Source: Candidatus Nucleicultrix amoebiphila FS5 (lineage in GTDB: Bacteria > Pseudomonadota > Alphaproteobacteria > Caedimonadales > Nucleicultricaceae). From it: a DNA stretch of 64,000 nt. The notes under the pieces were generated by a model. The model searched no databases. It had not been told where the DNA came from and was given only the letters and a program-made list of their open reading frames with translations. Below, one piece after another: positions 55,435 to 64,000 of the stretch (position 1 is its first letter; every line of letters starts with the position of its first letter). The position numbers were made by a program, and so were the translations under genes. The stretch lies in the NCBI RefSeq assembly GCF_002117145.1, contig NZ_CP008743.1, forward strand, positions 1,768,501 through 1,832,500. The letters run 5' to 3'.

Positions 55435-55465
55435 AAAAAAACCTCCCCTATAAGTGGAGGTTTTT
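55435..55465 (-). terminator. Terminator of glmU-glmS
   Basis: Arms AAAAACCTCC / GGAGGTTTTT around 9 bp; on the minus strand it ends in a T-run and lies 31 bp past the glmS stop. Confidence 0.85.
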
Positions 55466-55495
55466 GACTTATTTTAAGGTGTAAATTGAAATGCT

Positions 55496-57316
55496 TTATT
55501 CGACCGTGACAGATTTGGCGAGGTTACGAGGTTGATCGACATCAGTCCCCCGGGCAACAGCCGTATAATAAGCGAGTAGCTGAATGGGGATCGTGTAGAG
55601 AATCGGGGAGAGATAAGAGCAGATCTCAGGTAATGTCACCCGAACTGTATCTTTTAACGTGAAAGCTTTTTGGCCTTTAGGGTCACTTAAAAAGATGATA
55701 CGGCCTTGTCGTGCATGGACTTCGTGGACGTTTGATAAAGTTTTTTCAAAGAGGTCATCATGGGGAGCGATAATGATAATCGGCATAGCCTCATCAATAA
55801 GCGCAATCGGTCCATGTTTAATTTCCCCTGCAGCATAGGCTTCTGCGTGAATATAGGAAATTTCTTTGAGTTTGAGCGCTCCTTCAAGGGCAATGGCGTA
55901 GCTGGTGCCCCGTCCAAGATAGAGAGCGTTTGAAGCATGTTTCAGATCTTGAGTAATAGATTTAACCTCATCTTTTAAAGTCAAAGCTTTTTCAAGAGTA
56001 TTGGGTAAACGCGCCAGCTCTGCACAATAGTCTTTTACTTCTTCCGAGGTAATTACTTTGCGCTGTTCTGCTGCAGCTAAGGCTAGCACAGAGAGAACTG
56101 TTAATTGTGTTGTGAACGCTTTTGTTGAAGCTACACCAATTTCTACACCTGCATGGGTAAGAAGACAAACATCGACAAGGCGTGCCAAAGAGCTTTTAGG
56201 AACGTTTACAATTCCGATGCAGTGTTGTCCTTGAGATTTAGCATAATGAAAAGCAGCCAATGTATCCGCAGTTTCACCAGATTGAGAGATAAAGAGAGCG
56301 ACCCCATTTTTGGGCAAGGGAGGCATGCGATATCGAAACTCGGAGGCAATATCAACTTCAACAGGGATTCGTGCTACTTTTTCAAACCAGTACTTTGCCA
56401 CAACGCCAGTATAATAAGCCGTTCCACATGCAACAATTGTAATTTTTGGTACATCCTGCCAATGAAAGGGAAGGGGGGGAAAATAAAAATGAGATTCAGA
56501 GACGTTCAAATAGTGGCTCAACGTTTGACGTACGACATCTGGTTGTTCAAAAATTTCCTTAGCCATGAAATGCTCAAATGAGCCTTTATTCAAATCTTCG
56601 CCTTTGGGAGCTGGTTCTATAGGGCGTTTTACTGGAGTACCTTGAACATCATAGATTTGTGCAGAAGTTAAAGAAAGAACCGCTAAATCACCTTCTTCAA
56701 GATAAGAAATTTCTTGGGCAAGGCCACTTAATGCAATGGCGTCAGATCCTAAAAACATCTCATTATCCCCATAACCAATGGCAAGGGGACTGCCATGGCG
56801 TGCGCCAATGAGAAGATCAGGAGTGTCTTTAAAGAGTACGGCAATGGCATAAGCCCCCTTTAAACGTTGCAAGGCCTTTTGCACTGCTTGTAAAGGTTTT
56901 GTGTCAGATTGGAGATAGTATGTAATCAAGTGCACAATAACTTCAGTGTCTGTTTCACTATTGAATACGACCCCTTGTTGCATCAATTCACGACGCAGTT
57001 CATCATGATTTTCAATAATACCATTATGAACGAGAGCTACTGTATCACTCTGATGAGGATGAGCGTTCGTTTCGTTTGGCAGTCCATGGGTCGCCCATCG
57101 TGTGTGGGCGATACCAATCATCCCTTTTAGAGGACTTGTCTCAAGACGTTTTTCCAGGTTAATGATTTTGCCCGGTGTGCGTCTAACGTGAAGATCCCCA
57201 TGAGAAAATGTTGCAATCCCTGTTGAGTCGTACCCTCGATATTCAAGGCGTTTAATTCCTTGTACCAATCGATCAACAACTGACGTTGAAGAAATAATTC
57301 CAACAATTCCACACAT
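55496..57316 (-). CDS. glmS: Glutamine--fructose-6-phosphate aminotransferase
   Basis: 606 aa. Nucleophile Cys2 in MCGIVGI, glutaminase domain 1-240 (HTRWATHG, HNGIIENH), and two SIS sugar-isomerase domains (ISQSGETADTLAAF; GRGTSYAIALEGALKLKE) ending in the lid DQPRNLAKSVTVE. First committed step to UDP-GlcNAc. Follows glmU by 2 bp; the pair supplies MurG and MurC precursors. Confidence 0.97.
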   Translation of the reverse strand: MCGIVGIISSTSVVDRLVQGIKRLEYRGYDSTGIATFSHGDLHVRRTPGKIINLEKRLETSPLKGMIGIAHTRWATHGLPNETNAHPHQSDTVALVHNGIIENHDELRRELMQQGVVFNSETDTEVIVHLITYYLQSDTKPLQAVQKALQRLKGAYAIAVLFKDTPDLLIGARHGSPLAIGYGDNEMFLGSDAIALSGLAQEISYLEEGDLAVLSLTSAQIYDVQGTPVKRPIEPAPKGEDLNKGSFEHFMAKEIFEQPDVVRQTLSHYLNVSESHFYFPPLPFHWQDVPKITIVACGTAYYTGVVAKYWFEKVARIPVEVDIASEFRYRMPPLPKNGVALFISQSGETADTLAAFHYAKSQGQHCIGIVNVPKSSLARLVDVCLLTHAGVEIGVASTKAFTTQLTVLSVLALAAAEQRKVITSEEVKDYCAELARLPNTLEKALTLKDEVKSITQDLKHASNALYLGRGTSYAIALEGALKLKEISYIHAEAYAAGEIKHGPIALIDEAMPIIIIAPHDDLFEKTLSNVHEVHARQGRIIFLSDPKGQKAFTLKDTVRVTLPEICSYLSPILYTIPIQLLAYYTAVARGTDVDQPRNLAKSVTVE

Positions 57317-57318
57317 CT

Positions 57319-58662
57319 TTAAGAAGACTCCTTTATCATCCGCTTTTTACGAAAACGTGCAGCGGCCTCTTTAATTTCACGTTGATCGGATCGGGTCAAA
57401 GCAATCGCATCCGCGCTTACACTTTGGCTTAGCGTACTTCCTGCTCCAATAATTGATCCTTTTCCAATAGTAATTGGAGCAATGAGCGCTGTATTAGATC
57501 CAATGAATACATTTTCTTCAATGACAGTCTTATATTTGTTAAGACCATCATAGTTGCACGTGATCGTTCCGGCGCCGATATTGGTTTTCTTGCCCACATG
57601 TGCATCACCAATATAGCTTAAATGATTGGCTTTAGATCCTTCTTCGAAGACAGTATTTTTCGCTTCAACGAAGTTACCAATGCGGACACCTTGTCCAACG
57701 ACAGTATTGGGACGAATGCGTGCATAAGGACCGATCACAGCTTTTTCTTCAATTAAGGCGCCTTCAATATGAGAAAAACCTTTGATACGTGCATCACGTT
57801 TTACATGGACATTTGGTCCAAAATAAACAAAAGGTTCAAGTGTTACGCCAGGCTCAAGAATAGTATCGTGGGATAAAAAGACAGTTTCAGGTGCTTGAAA
57901 TGTAACCCCTGAATCCATGAATTTAATCCGTTGTTGGGTTTGGTAAAAATTTTCTGCAAAAGCGAGTTCTTGTTGGGAATTAATACCTTGTGCTTCCCAT
58001 TCCTCAATCATCATAAATCGGGTTTTGATGTTTTTCTCATTGCCTAGACGGACGGCTTCAAAAAGATAATACTCATTGTTAATGGGGGGTATTTTTTCAA
58101 GAAGAGATAAGGCACAGCTTCCCTTTATGCCCATAAATCCTGAATTACAAATAAATGTGGCCTTTTCGGTCTCGCTTGCATCTTTGTATTCGATGATTTT
58201 TTCAACGAATCCGTCATCACCTATAATGGTGCGCGCATATTGACGCTTATCTTTTGGAGTCATGGCTAAAACAACAATCTGAGATTGATCAAGGGACTCC
58301 AAAGTTTTTTGCAGCGTGGCGCTCTGGATAAAAGGGGTATCTCCGAATAGAATGAGAACTTTACCAGGAAGATTTTCTAAATAAGGACGTGCAGAAAGAA
58401 CTGCATGGGCAGTACCTTTTGGAGGGTCTTGATAGACGATCTCGATTTTAGGATTTTCGCGTCTTAAATAGGCTTCAACCTCTTTCATCTGAGGTGAGAG
58501 GACAACAATCGTTTGATCAACCTGGGTTTGATTTACCGTATCAACAATGTGCTGAATAATAGGTTTTCCTGCCAAAGGGTGTAAAACTTTAGGCAGTGAT
58601 GATTTCATACGGGATCCTTGGCCCGCTGCAAGAATAATAGCTATTGAAGGTGAGCTCTTCAT
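57319..58662 (-). CDS. glmU: Bifunctional GlmU, uridyltransferase/acetyltransferase
   Basis: 447 aa. Pyrophosphorylase domain: LAAGQGSRMKSSLPKVLHPL (about 11-30) and FGDTPFI. Left-handed beta-helix from about 245 on, with hexapeptide repeats and the acetyltransfer motif SYIGDAHVGKKTNIGAGTI. Converts GlcN-1-P to UDP-GlcNAc. First gene of the glmU-glmS unit. Confidence 0.97.
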   Translation of the reverse strand: MKSSPSIAIILAAGQGSRMKSSLPKVLHPLAGKPIIQHIVDTVNQTQVDQTIVVLSPQMKEVEAYLRRENPKIEIVYQDPPKGTAHAVLSARPYLENLPGKVLILFGDTPFIQSATLQKTLESLDQSQIVVLAMTPKDKRQYARTIIGDDGFVEKIIEYKDASETEKATFICNSGFMGIKGSCALSLLEKIPPINNEYYLFEAVRLGNEKNIKTRFMMIEEWEAQGINSQQELAFAENFYQTQQRIKFMDSGVTFQAPETVFLSHDTILEPGVTLEPFVYFGPNVHVKRDARIKGFSHIEGALIEEKAVIGPYARIRPNTVVGQGVRIGNFVEAKNTVFEEGSKANHLSYIGDAHVGKKTNIGAGTITCNYDGLNKYKTVIEENVFIGSNTALIAPITIGKGSIIGAGSTLSQSVSADAIALTRSDQREIKEAAARFRKKRMIKESS

Positions 58663-58872
58663 TTTTTAATTTTCCTTAAAAACATTGAATTGACAATGCC
58701 ATAGGCTTGAAAGTTGGCCAAGAATGTTAAATGTGACGAAAAATTTCAAGTGAATTCTTCTCGATGCTATCTAGGACAAGCTTTATGAAGATTATTAAGA
58801 AAAATATTGCCAATTTGGTGTTGAATTTGTACATTAAGGTAATTTTAATAAAATTTTAACCATTTGGATGTC

Positions 58873-59469
58873 ATGAGAGTACAAAAAGTAAGCTGGGTTT
58901 TTGCTATAAGTCTTATTTTCAGTGGGTTTTCCCATGGAAGTACTTCTGTTGTTTTAGATGCAGATGAAAAAACAAAAATTGCTTTTAAAACTATTTATGA
59001 AACGCATCAAAAGACAAGCTCGGGAAGCACATTTAAGAGTCCTTCCAGTCAGGAAATACTAGAAATTCAAAGATCGCTGCGCATTAAGTTTCATCCATTA
59101 ATAACAAGCTTTCTAAAGAAATTAAGTGGATGCACTTTTGAAGATGCAGACTTTATTACCGCTAACCATGGTAAAGAAAGTGACCTTGTCAAAGCGATCA
59201 AGAATGCACGTGAATGTAAGATTGACAAAGATTGGATTCCCTTTAATCGGGTGCAAGGTAGTGAATGTGATTTTTTTAATAATAAAACAGGGGAGATTAA
59301 GCGTTTCCTTTTTATCCCCTCTCAAAAAGATCAATCCAAACCCTATGTACAGGAACTAAAAAAATGGGGATGCTTGCTAGAGTGGGTGCAATCAAAGCAA
59401 GCTGATAAAAAAGAGCTTAATCATACGCCTGAAAACGACGAAAGTGAAAACACGAGCCCCTCAAAGTAA
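58873..59469 (+). CDS. Exported protein of unknown function
   Basis: 198 aa from ATG 58873; a TTG three codons earlier is also possible. Signal peptide about 1-24 (VQKVSWVFAISLIFSGFSHG). The mature part has a cluster of four Cys (CTFED, ECKID, SECDF, WGCLLEW) that could form two disulfides in the periplasm. Ends in a polar Lys/Asn/Glu tail. No family recognised. Convergent with another exported unknown. Confidence 0.65.
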   Translation: MRVQKVSWVFAISLIFSGFSHGSTSVVLDADEKTKIAFKTIYETHQKTSSGSTFKSPSSQEILEIQRSLRIKFHPLITSFLKKLSGCTFEDADFITANHGKESDLVKAIKNARECKIDKDWIPFNRVQGSECDFFNNKTGEIKRFLFIPSQKDQSKPYVQELKKWGCLLEWVQSKQADKKELNHTPENDESENTSPSK

Positions 59470-59487
59470 AGGGGGACCCGTTGATTT

Positions 59488-60891
59488 TTACGGTTTCACC
59501 ATAAGCTCGAGCAACTTTATGTTGGCCGCTTTGCGTTCCTTGTCGAATTGACCATCAAAATGTATTGAAAGTCCTCTGACATTGTTGTGATTAAAGAGGT
59601 CATAGAAAGCTTGATGTATTTTTTGATGACAAAGATAGACAGGATTCACAATCGTGCCCTGTTCTTTTGCTCTCCTGATAAACTGTACCATTGGTGTATC
59701 TGGCATATCTGAGACATCGAGAGTGATCTTTGCTCCTGCTCCTTGTACGAGATGCATATAGTTACCTAAAAGAGGAGTTAGAGGAGCTGTCTTTTCATCA
59801 TCAGAGAGTCTAAAACTATCATCTGTTTCTTCAAGAACCAGGGCACCTTCTTCCTTATCAAAGAAAACTGGGTTGCATCCACGTTTTAGGAGGGATTTGT
59901 TATTTTCTCCTTTTGTATTCTGAAGCAATAGATCGATCAGAGACAAATCGACAACAAATGTTGAGGCGCCAATAGAGATGACTTGGAGTTGAGGGTCATC
60001 GGCAAAAATTTCAAAAAATTTATTAACAAGAGTTTGAACAGAAGGAATATCGCCATTTTGTTTAGCACTCGATACAAACTTCATATACTTTCCCCACCTT
60101 AAAAGTTGGAACGGTCTTTTATCTGCTTGTGTTTGTGCGCTCTCTTGTAAAGCCTGCTCTCGCACTTTTTCCTGACGACGCGTCGTATAGCTTTTTTGGG
60201 GGCTTGTTTTTGTAGGTTGAAATTCTTTGGATGCGACAGGCTTTTTTTGCTCTAGACGTAAGGCTCTGACGATGGGTTTCACAGGACTCAAGCCGAGCCC
60301 ACCTGCATTTCTTGGAATCTCACGCAAGACTTGATATTGAGAGCGCGTTAATCCGTCGCGACGCTCAACAGCCTTGTCTCCCCAGTTATCAGGCGTTGCT
60401 TCTCTTAGTTCTTCAGGATCTATATCGTCAAATAAGCCTTTGCCTTCTTCGAGAAAACTTGTGTCATATTCTTCTAAATCTTCAAAAGAGTTATCCCATG
60501 AAGGATCACGATCCGTGTCCTCAGATTCTTCGTCCTTCTCTTCATTTTTTCTTGCTTTTTTGGGAGAGATATCTTTCTCTGCAAGGCTATCTTCTTCAAC
60601 GATCTGACTTTCACTTTTTGTACCCTCTTCTTGAAAGGTAGGGCTTGCAGGAATGGAGGAATGCTCAGAGGAATCATCCCACTTTTCTTTAAGAGTTGAA
60701 GGGGTAAAATTTTCAGAATCTCTATCAAGGTCATAAAATGTCAGCGTTTTTCTAACCCTATCTTCTAATAAAGGGTTTTCCAAAAGCGTTGCCTGTAAAG
60801 GGTTTTTAAGGATAATGAGCCCGACAGCAACTAAAATAAACATTTTGAAGATTTGATTCATCCTCAAGAAACTCCTCATTAAGTAATGCAT
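59488..60891 (-). CDS. Large exported acidic protein of unknown function
   Basis: 467 aa, or 457 from the ATG at codon 11. Signal/hydrophobic stretch at about 15-34 (FKMFILVAVGLIILKNPLQA). Residues 50-170 are very acidic and low in complexity (runs of Glu/Asp/Ser); 200-260 basic. The C-terminal 200 residues look folded (LQVISIGASTFVVDLSLIDL, AKITLDVSDMPDTPMVQFIR, RGLSIHFDGQFDKERKAANI). Alternating strands and helices resemble a leucine-rich or Rossmann-like layout but no domain is recognised. Confidence 0.6.
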   Translation of the reverse strand: MHYLMRSFLRMNQIFKMFILVAVGLIILKNPLQATLLENPLLEDRVRKTLTFYDLDRDSENFTPSTLKEKWDDSSEHSSIPASPTFQEEGTKSESQIVEEDSLAEKDISPKKARKNEEKDEESEDTDRDPSWDNSFEDLEEYDTSFLEEGKGLFDDIDPEELREATPDNWGDKAVERRDGLTRSQYQVLREIPRNAGGLGLSPVKPIVRALRLEQKKPVASKEFQPTKTSPQKSYTTRRQEKVREQALQESAQTQADKRPFQLLRWGKYMKFVSSAKQNGDIPSVQTLVNKFFEIFADDPQLQVISIGASTFVVDLSLIDLLLQNTKGENNKSLLKRGCNPVFFDKEEGALVLEETDDSFRLSDDEKTAPLTPLLGNYMHLVQGAGAKITLDVSDMPDTPMVQFIRRAKEQGTIVNPVYLCHQKIHQAFYDLFNHNNVRGLSIHFDGQFDKERKAANIKLLELMVKP

Positions 60892-61107
60892 GATGACATA
60901 CTATTTAATACTTTTTGTTGATTTGTACAATATAATATTTGCATAGTTGTCATGATATTTTGTTAGTATAAATACTAAAAATTTATTAAAATTTAATTAA
61001 AAATTTAATTTACCTTATTGACTGAAAGGAATTATGCGTTGCATTTGCTGCAAGAGTTTGGAATGATAGGGGCCTTGCTGTTGAAGAAGGTAAAAGAAGC
61101 TAAAAAA

Positions 61108-61767
61108 ATGAAAATTAAATTCCCTTGTAAGTATGTTCTGTCGAGAAAATGCATCCTCTATATCTCTGGAGGAGCTTTTTTAATCACGCTCCTTGTGTTG
61201 AGTTTATTTTATTCCATGAATAATCACAGTGCCCTTGAGAAAAATGAGAACGATGCCTTGGTGATGGAACGAGGAGAAACCGGGACTGCCAAAATTGGAG
61301 GCGCTTTTAAATTGGTTGATCAAAATGGTGTTATTCGTACGGACATTGATTTTCGTGGAAAATACATGCTGATTTATTTTGGCTATAGTTTTTGCCCAGA
61401 TATTTGTCCCACAGCCCTTTATAATATTGCTGAAGCACTTGAGATGCTTGGAGATAAAGGACAAGAGATACAACCTATCTTTATTACCATTGATCCCGAT
61501 CGCGATACGGTAGATGCGCTTTCTTCATACATGCAGAATTATCCGCAGCAATTTATCGCTTTGACCGGAGAGGATGGGGCGATTAAAGCTGCTATGGATG
61601 CTTATGGTGTCTATGCGAGTAAAGTCGAGAGAGAAGATAGTAATGATTATTTGATTGATCACTCGTCAATTGTATATCTTATGGATCGACAAGGTAGATT
61701 TTTAAGTCATTTCAGCCATAATACAATGCCTGATAAAATTGTAGAAATTTTGCGAAAGCATTTTTAA
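61108..61767 (+). CDS. SCO1/SenC family copper chaperone
   Basis: 219 aa from ATG 61108, the start giving an N-terminal membrane anchor (about 13-35). Thioredoxin fold with the copper site CPDICP (CxxxC) in FGYSFCPDICPTALYN, and the third ligand His in YLIDHSSIVYL. Delivers copper or reduces cysteines in the CuA site of cytochrome oxidase, in the periplasm. No oxidase gene adjacent. Upstream starts at 61063 and 61018 are in frame. Confidence 0.9.
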   Translation: MKIKFPCKYVLSRKCILYISGGAFLITLLVLSLFYSMNNHSALEKNENDALVMERGETGTAKIGGAFKLVDQNGVIRTDIDFRGKYMLIYFGYSFCPDICPTALYNIAEALEMLGDKGQEIQPIFITIDPDRDTVDALSSYMQNYPQQFIALTGEDGAIKAAMDAYGVYASKVEREDSNDYLIDHSSIVYLMDRQGRFLSHFSHNTMPDKIVEILRKHF

Positions 61768-61831
61768 TTAAGATTTATTAACCCTTAATCGTTGATACTC
61801 AAAAATAACAAAAAAATACGGGAGATAGATC

Positions 61832-63175
61832 ATGCGGCAATTCTATAAGCGACAAAAAAACCATTCAGAAATGTCTGCAGTGTATTATTTTGTTGATTTT
61901 AAAAAAGCGACATATGTGCCCAGCAATCTACTTTTTGATATGGCTCATCGCGTGACTTCCAATCCTTTTATACCTTTGAATAAAACGACGACAGGTCGAA
62001 CGATGTCGGCAAACTTGGAGATGATGGAGCGTTTCACTCATTTCTATGGAAAGCCTTCATTTGAAATTAATCAGATTGTTTCTCAAAATGGGTGTGTTTA
62101 CAAAATTCACGAAGATGTTCTGATGAATAAGCCTTTTGGTCGCTTAATTCATTTTCGTAAGGAACTGATTCGTTCTGAATTTACTAAAGATCAAGCCGAC
62201 GAGAAAATGCCGAAATTATTATTGGTGCCTCCTTATTCAGGTCACTATGGCACGCTGTGCCGCGATACGGTCAATACTCTCTTAAAGGATCATGATTTGT
62301 ATCTAGCGGATTGGAAAAATGGTCGAAATGTCCCTCTTTATGAAGGAAGTTTCAAGCTGGAAGACTATATTCAGTATTTGATAGATTTTCTTCACTCTTT
62401 TGGAGAACGCGTCCACATTATGGGCATCTGTCAACCTGCGTTACCTGTGATGGCGACTGCTTCTATAATGGCGGCGCATAATGACCCTTGTCAGCCGCTT
62501 TCGATGACAATTATGGGGGGGCCTATAGATACGCGCGTTAATCCCACAAAAGTTAATAAACTGGCAAAAGAAAAGAAAATTGAATGGTTTGATGAAACTG
62601 TTATCGCGCGTGTGCCCCATTATTATCCAGGAGCTTTGCGTCGTGTATGTCCTGGTTTTATTCTGTTAGCAGGATTTATGAGCCTTAATCTCGAACGTCA
62701 TCTTAATGCGAGTTTTGATCATTTCAATCATCTCGTGCAGGGGGACGATGATAGTGCTGAAGCGCATCGACGTTTTTACAATGAGTATAGGTCTGTATTA
62801 GATTTGCCTGCTGATTATTTCTTAGACTCTGTTGAAATCGCTTTCCAACACCACAATTTACCTTTGGGGACTATGCGTTGGAAGGGAGAAACTGTTGATC
62901 CAAAAGCTATTCGCAGAACTGCTTTATTGACTGTAGAGGGAGAAAAGGATGATATTTCTGGAGTTGGACAAACAGAAGCTGCTCAGGCCTTATGCACAAA
63001 CATTCCTCAAAACATGAAAAAGCATTATTTACAAAAAGGGGTTGGTCACTACGGCGTTTTTAATGGTAAACGGTGGAGAGAGTCCATCGCGCCTGTCATT
63101 CGTGATTTTATTAAACACGTGGAAAGCAATCAATCGCCTTCAAGTATAACGTCTTTAAAACGAAAAGTTTCTTAA
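61832..63175 (+). CDS. phaZ: Intracellular polyhydroxyalkanoate depolymerase
   Basis: 447 aa. Lipase-like elbow MGICQPALPVM places Cys200 where most alpha/beta hydrolases have Ser, as known for Ralstonia PhaZ1-type depolymerases. Asp in GEKDDISG and His in GVGHYGVFNGKRW complete the triad. Acts on native PHA granules in the cytoplasm. GGGAG precedes the ATG. Suggests carbon storage, or scavenging if no synthase is present. Confidence 0.9.
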   Translation: MRQFYKRQKNHSEMSAVYYFVDFKKATYVPSNLLFDMAHRVTSNPFIPLNKTTTGRTMSANLEMMERFTHFYGKPSFEINQIVSQNGCVYKIHEDVLMNKPFGRLIHFRKELIRSEFTKDQADEKMPKLLLVPPYSGHYGTLCRDTVNTLLKDHDLYLADWKNGRNVPLYEGSFKLEDYIQYLIDFLHSFGERVHIMGICQPALPVMATASIMAAHNDPCQPLSMTIMGGPIDTRVNPTKVNKLAKEKKIEWFDETVIARVPHYYPGALRRVCPGFILLAGFMSLNLERHLNASFDHFNHLVQGDDDSAEAHRRFYNEYRSVLDLPADYFLDSVEIAFQHHNLPLGTMRWKGETVDPKAIRRTALLTVEGEKDDISGVGQTEAAQALCTNIPQNMKKHYLQKGVGHYGVFNGKRWRESIAPVIRDFIKHVESNQSPSSITSLKRKVS

Positions 63176-63300
63176 AGGAATAGCGTGCTTAGTCAAAAAT
63201 TTACGTTTTTTTAGCTCCTGCAGAGGAAGATAGCTGTTGAGACTATCTCTATATCTTAAATGATGAATGTTTTAACAGTTTCAGGATCAGGGAGCTAAGC

Positions 63301-64000
63301 ATGATAAGACATGTATTCTCTTGGGCTTTTTTAGGAAGTGTTTTATTAACAAGTCCTGTAAATAGCTTGTATTTAAAAGATTTAGACGAAGGAGAGGTAA
63401 AAGAGCGGTTGCTAAAAAAGGGGGGGGAAAGTTACACGTTAAATAAGAAAAGTCGGGAGAAGAGCCTTTTAAAAAACTTTCCTCTTAAAAAAACACCAGA
63501 TTCTACTTTTGTGACTGATATTGATCATGTGGTTGATCAGTTAATGCAAGTTAATGAAACAACCGTCTTTAAAGAAGATATTCCTTATGATGCTGCTATC
63601 AAAGTGCGATTAATGAAGTATTTCAAGTTAACAAAGAATAAAAAGAAAAATGAACACGCCAAAAATGATTTTAAAGAAGCTCTTGAACTCATTAAGAAAA
63701 GACATAAAGCAAAACGTAAAGATCGAAATCTTGACTGCTATACGATTGTCACAAAACTCGAGCAGTCAGCAGAATCAGGTTATCTACCTGCACTTTCTGC
63801 TTACGGTCTCCTCAATCGATATGGTCTTTTGGGTCTGAAGAAAAATATTCCTTTAGCAGAAGCTTTTTTTAAAATTGCTGCAGAGTCAGGAGATGATGTA
63901 GGGATGAGATATTTGGGGAAACTCAGGCATAAACATTATGTGCTCGACGATACACTGACGAAATCAACATTCGTCAAGGCAGATCGCATCCCTGAGATGA
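63301..64000 (+). CDS. Exported Sel1-repeat protein (3' end missing)
   Basis: 233 codons from ATG 63301 stay open to the right edge. GGGAG lies 6 bp before the start. Signal peptide about 1-23 (HVFSWAFLGSVLLTSPVNS). A basic linker (KNKKKNEHAKND, KKRHKAKRKDR) precedes Sel1-like helices LEQSAESGYLPALSAYGLLN and AEAFFKIAAESGDDVGMRYLG from about 173. Sel1 proteins mediate protein contacts, and several exported ones act in host interaction. The full repeat number lies outside the window. Confidence 0.8.
   Translation, partial: MIRHVFSWAFLGSVLLTSPVNSLYLKDLDEGEVKERLLKKGGESYTLNKKSREKSLLKNFPLKKTPDSTFVTDIDHVVDQLMQVNETTVFKEDIPYDAAIKVRLMKYFKLTKNKKKNEHAKNDFKEALELIKKRHKAKRKDRNLDCYTIVTKLEQSAESGYLPALSAYGLLNRYGLLGLKKNIPLAEAFFKIAAESGDDVGMRYLGKLRHKHYVLDDTLTKSTFVKADRIPEM

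Noticed and set aside
1..64000. CRISPR arrays, rRNA or tRNA genes, insertion sequences with transposase
   Set aside because: No regular spaced repeats, no rRNA or tRNA signatures and no transposase motifs were seen anywhere in the window.

Overview
The window is about 40% GC by eye and densely packed on both strands. Its gene orders are alphaproteobacterial: murG-murC-murB-ddl-ftsQ-ftsA-ftsZ, rpoZ next to a RelA/SpoT hydrolase-synthetase, a MipZ ATPase followed by a membrane J-protein, a zeta-subunit (DUF1476)-like gene beside bolA and a monothiol glutaredoxin, a DUF1467 gene, and an LdtR-like MarR regulator. Low GC, many lineage-specific Sec-exported proteins of unknown function and a Rickettsiales/Holosporales-style palindromic intergenic repeat suggest a protist- or arthropod-associated, probably intracellular alphaproteobacterium near Holosporales/Paracaedibacter. 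That placement is inference. Granule PHA depolymerase and UDP-sugar genes argue against an extremely reduced genome.

Layout. 1-8006: peptidoglycan and division cluster on the plus strand, cut at the left edge inside murG. 8019-10147: accessory block on the minus strand with an ATPase gene broken by one in-frame amber codon, a 30-bp perfect palindrome, and a RES/Xre toxin-antitoxin pair with its own operator-like repeats. 10190-17050: MFS symporter, an unknown membrane protein, TrkH, Rsh, RpoZ and the short ribosomal gene rpmJ. 17053-22762: a TetR regulator divergent from a signal-peptide-bearing O-methyltransferase, with three operator copies between them, then a CBS protein, an exported EF-hand protein, an exported phosphoribosyltransferase-like protein and DUF3800. 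23076-27122: a Bcr/CflA drug exporter, the LdtR-like regulator, DUF1467, a small exported protein and an aminoglycoside-phosphotransferase-like kinase.

27123-27998 is the largest gap and holds degenerate palindromic repeats. 27999-35526: dnaE overlapping an AmiD-type amidase, a 20-codon orphan ORF with a strong ribosome site and its own terminator, LysR, an exported protein, a P-loop NTPase and ihfA. 35611-36518: rplM-rpsI. 36716-43050: putrescine ABC importer potF-G-H-I, interrupted by an opposing exported protein with an internal duplication, running into mipZ and the J-protein gene. 43112-49897: envelope sugar genes (galU, ugd, phosphomannomutase, GT9), apaG, and the zeta-like/bolA/grxD group. 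49894-54437: rpsD, trmJ, cysS and gltX on the minus strand. 54651-64000: outer-membrane barrel protein, glmS-glmU, two exported unknowns, SCO1, PHA depolymerase, and an exported Sel1-repeat protein cut by the right edge.

Most genes are core metabolism. The points most worth pursuing are the long N-terminal extension of FtsZ, the exported methyltransferase with its TetR switch, the exported phosphoribosyltransferase-like and EF-hand proteins, the RES/Xre module beside the broken ATPase, and the small orphan transcription unit at 32254-32430.
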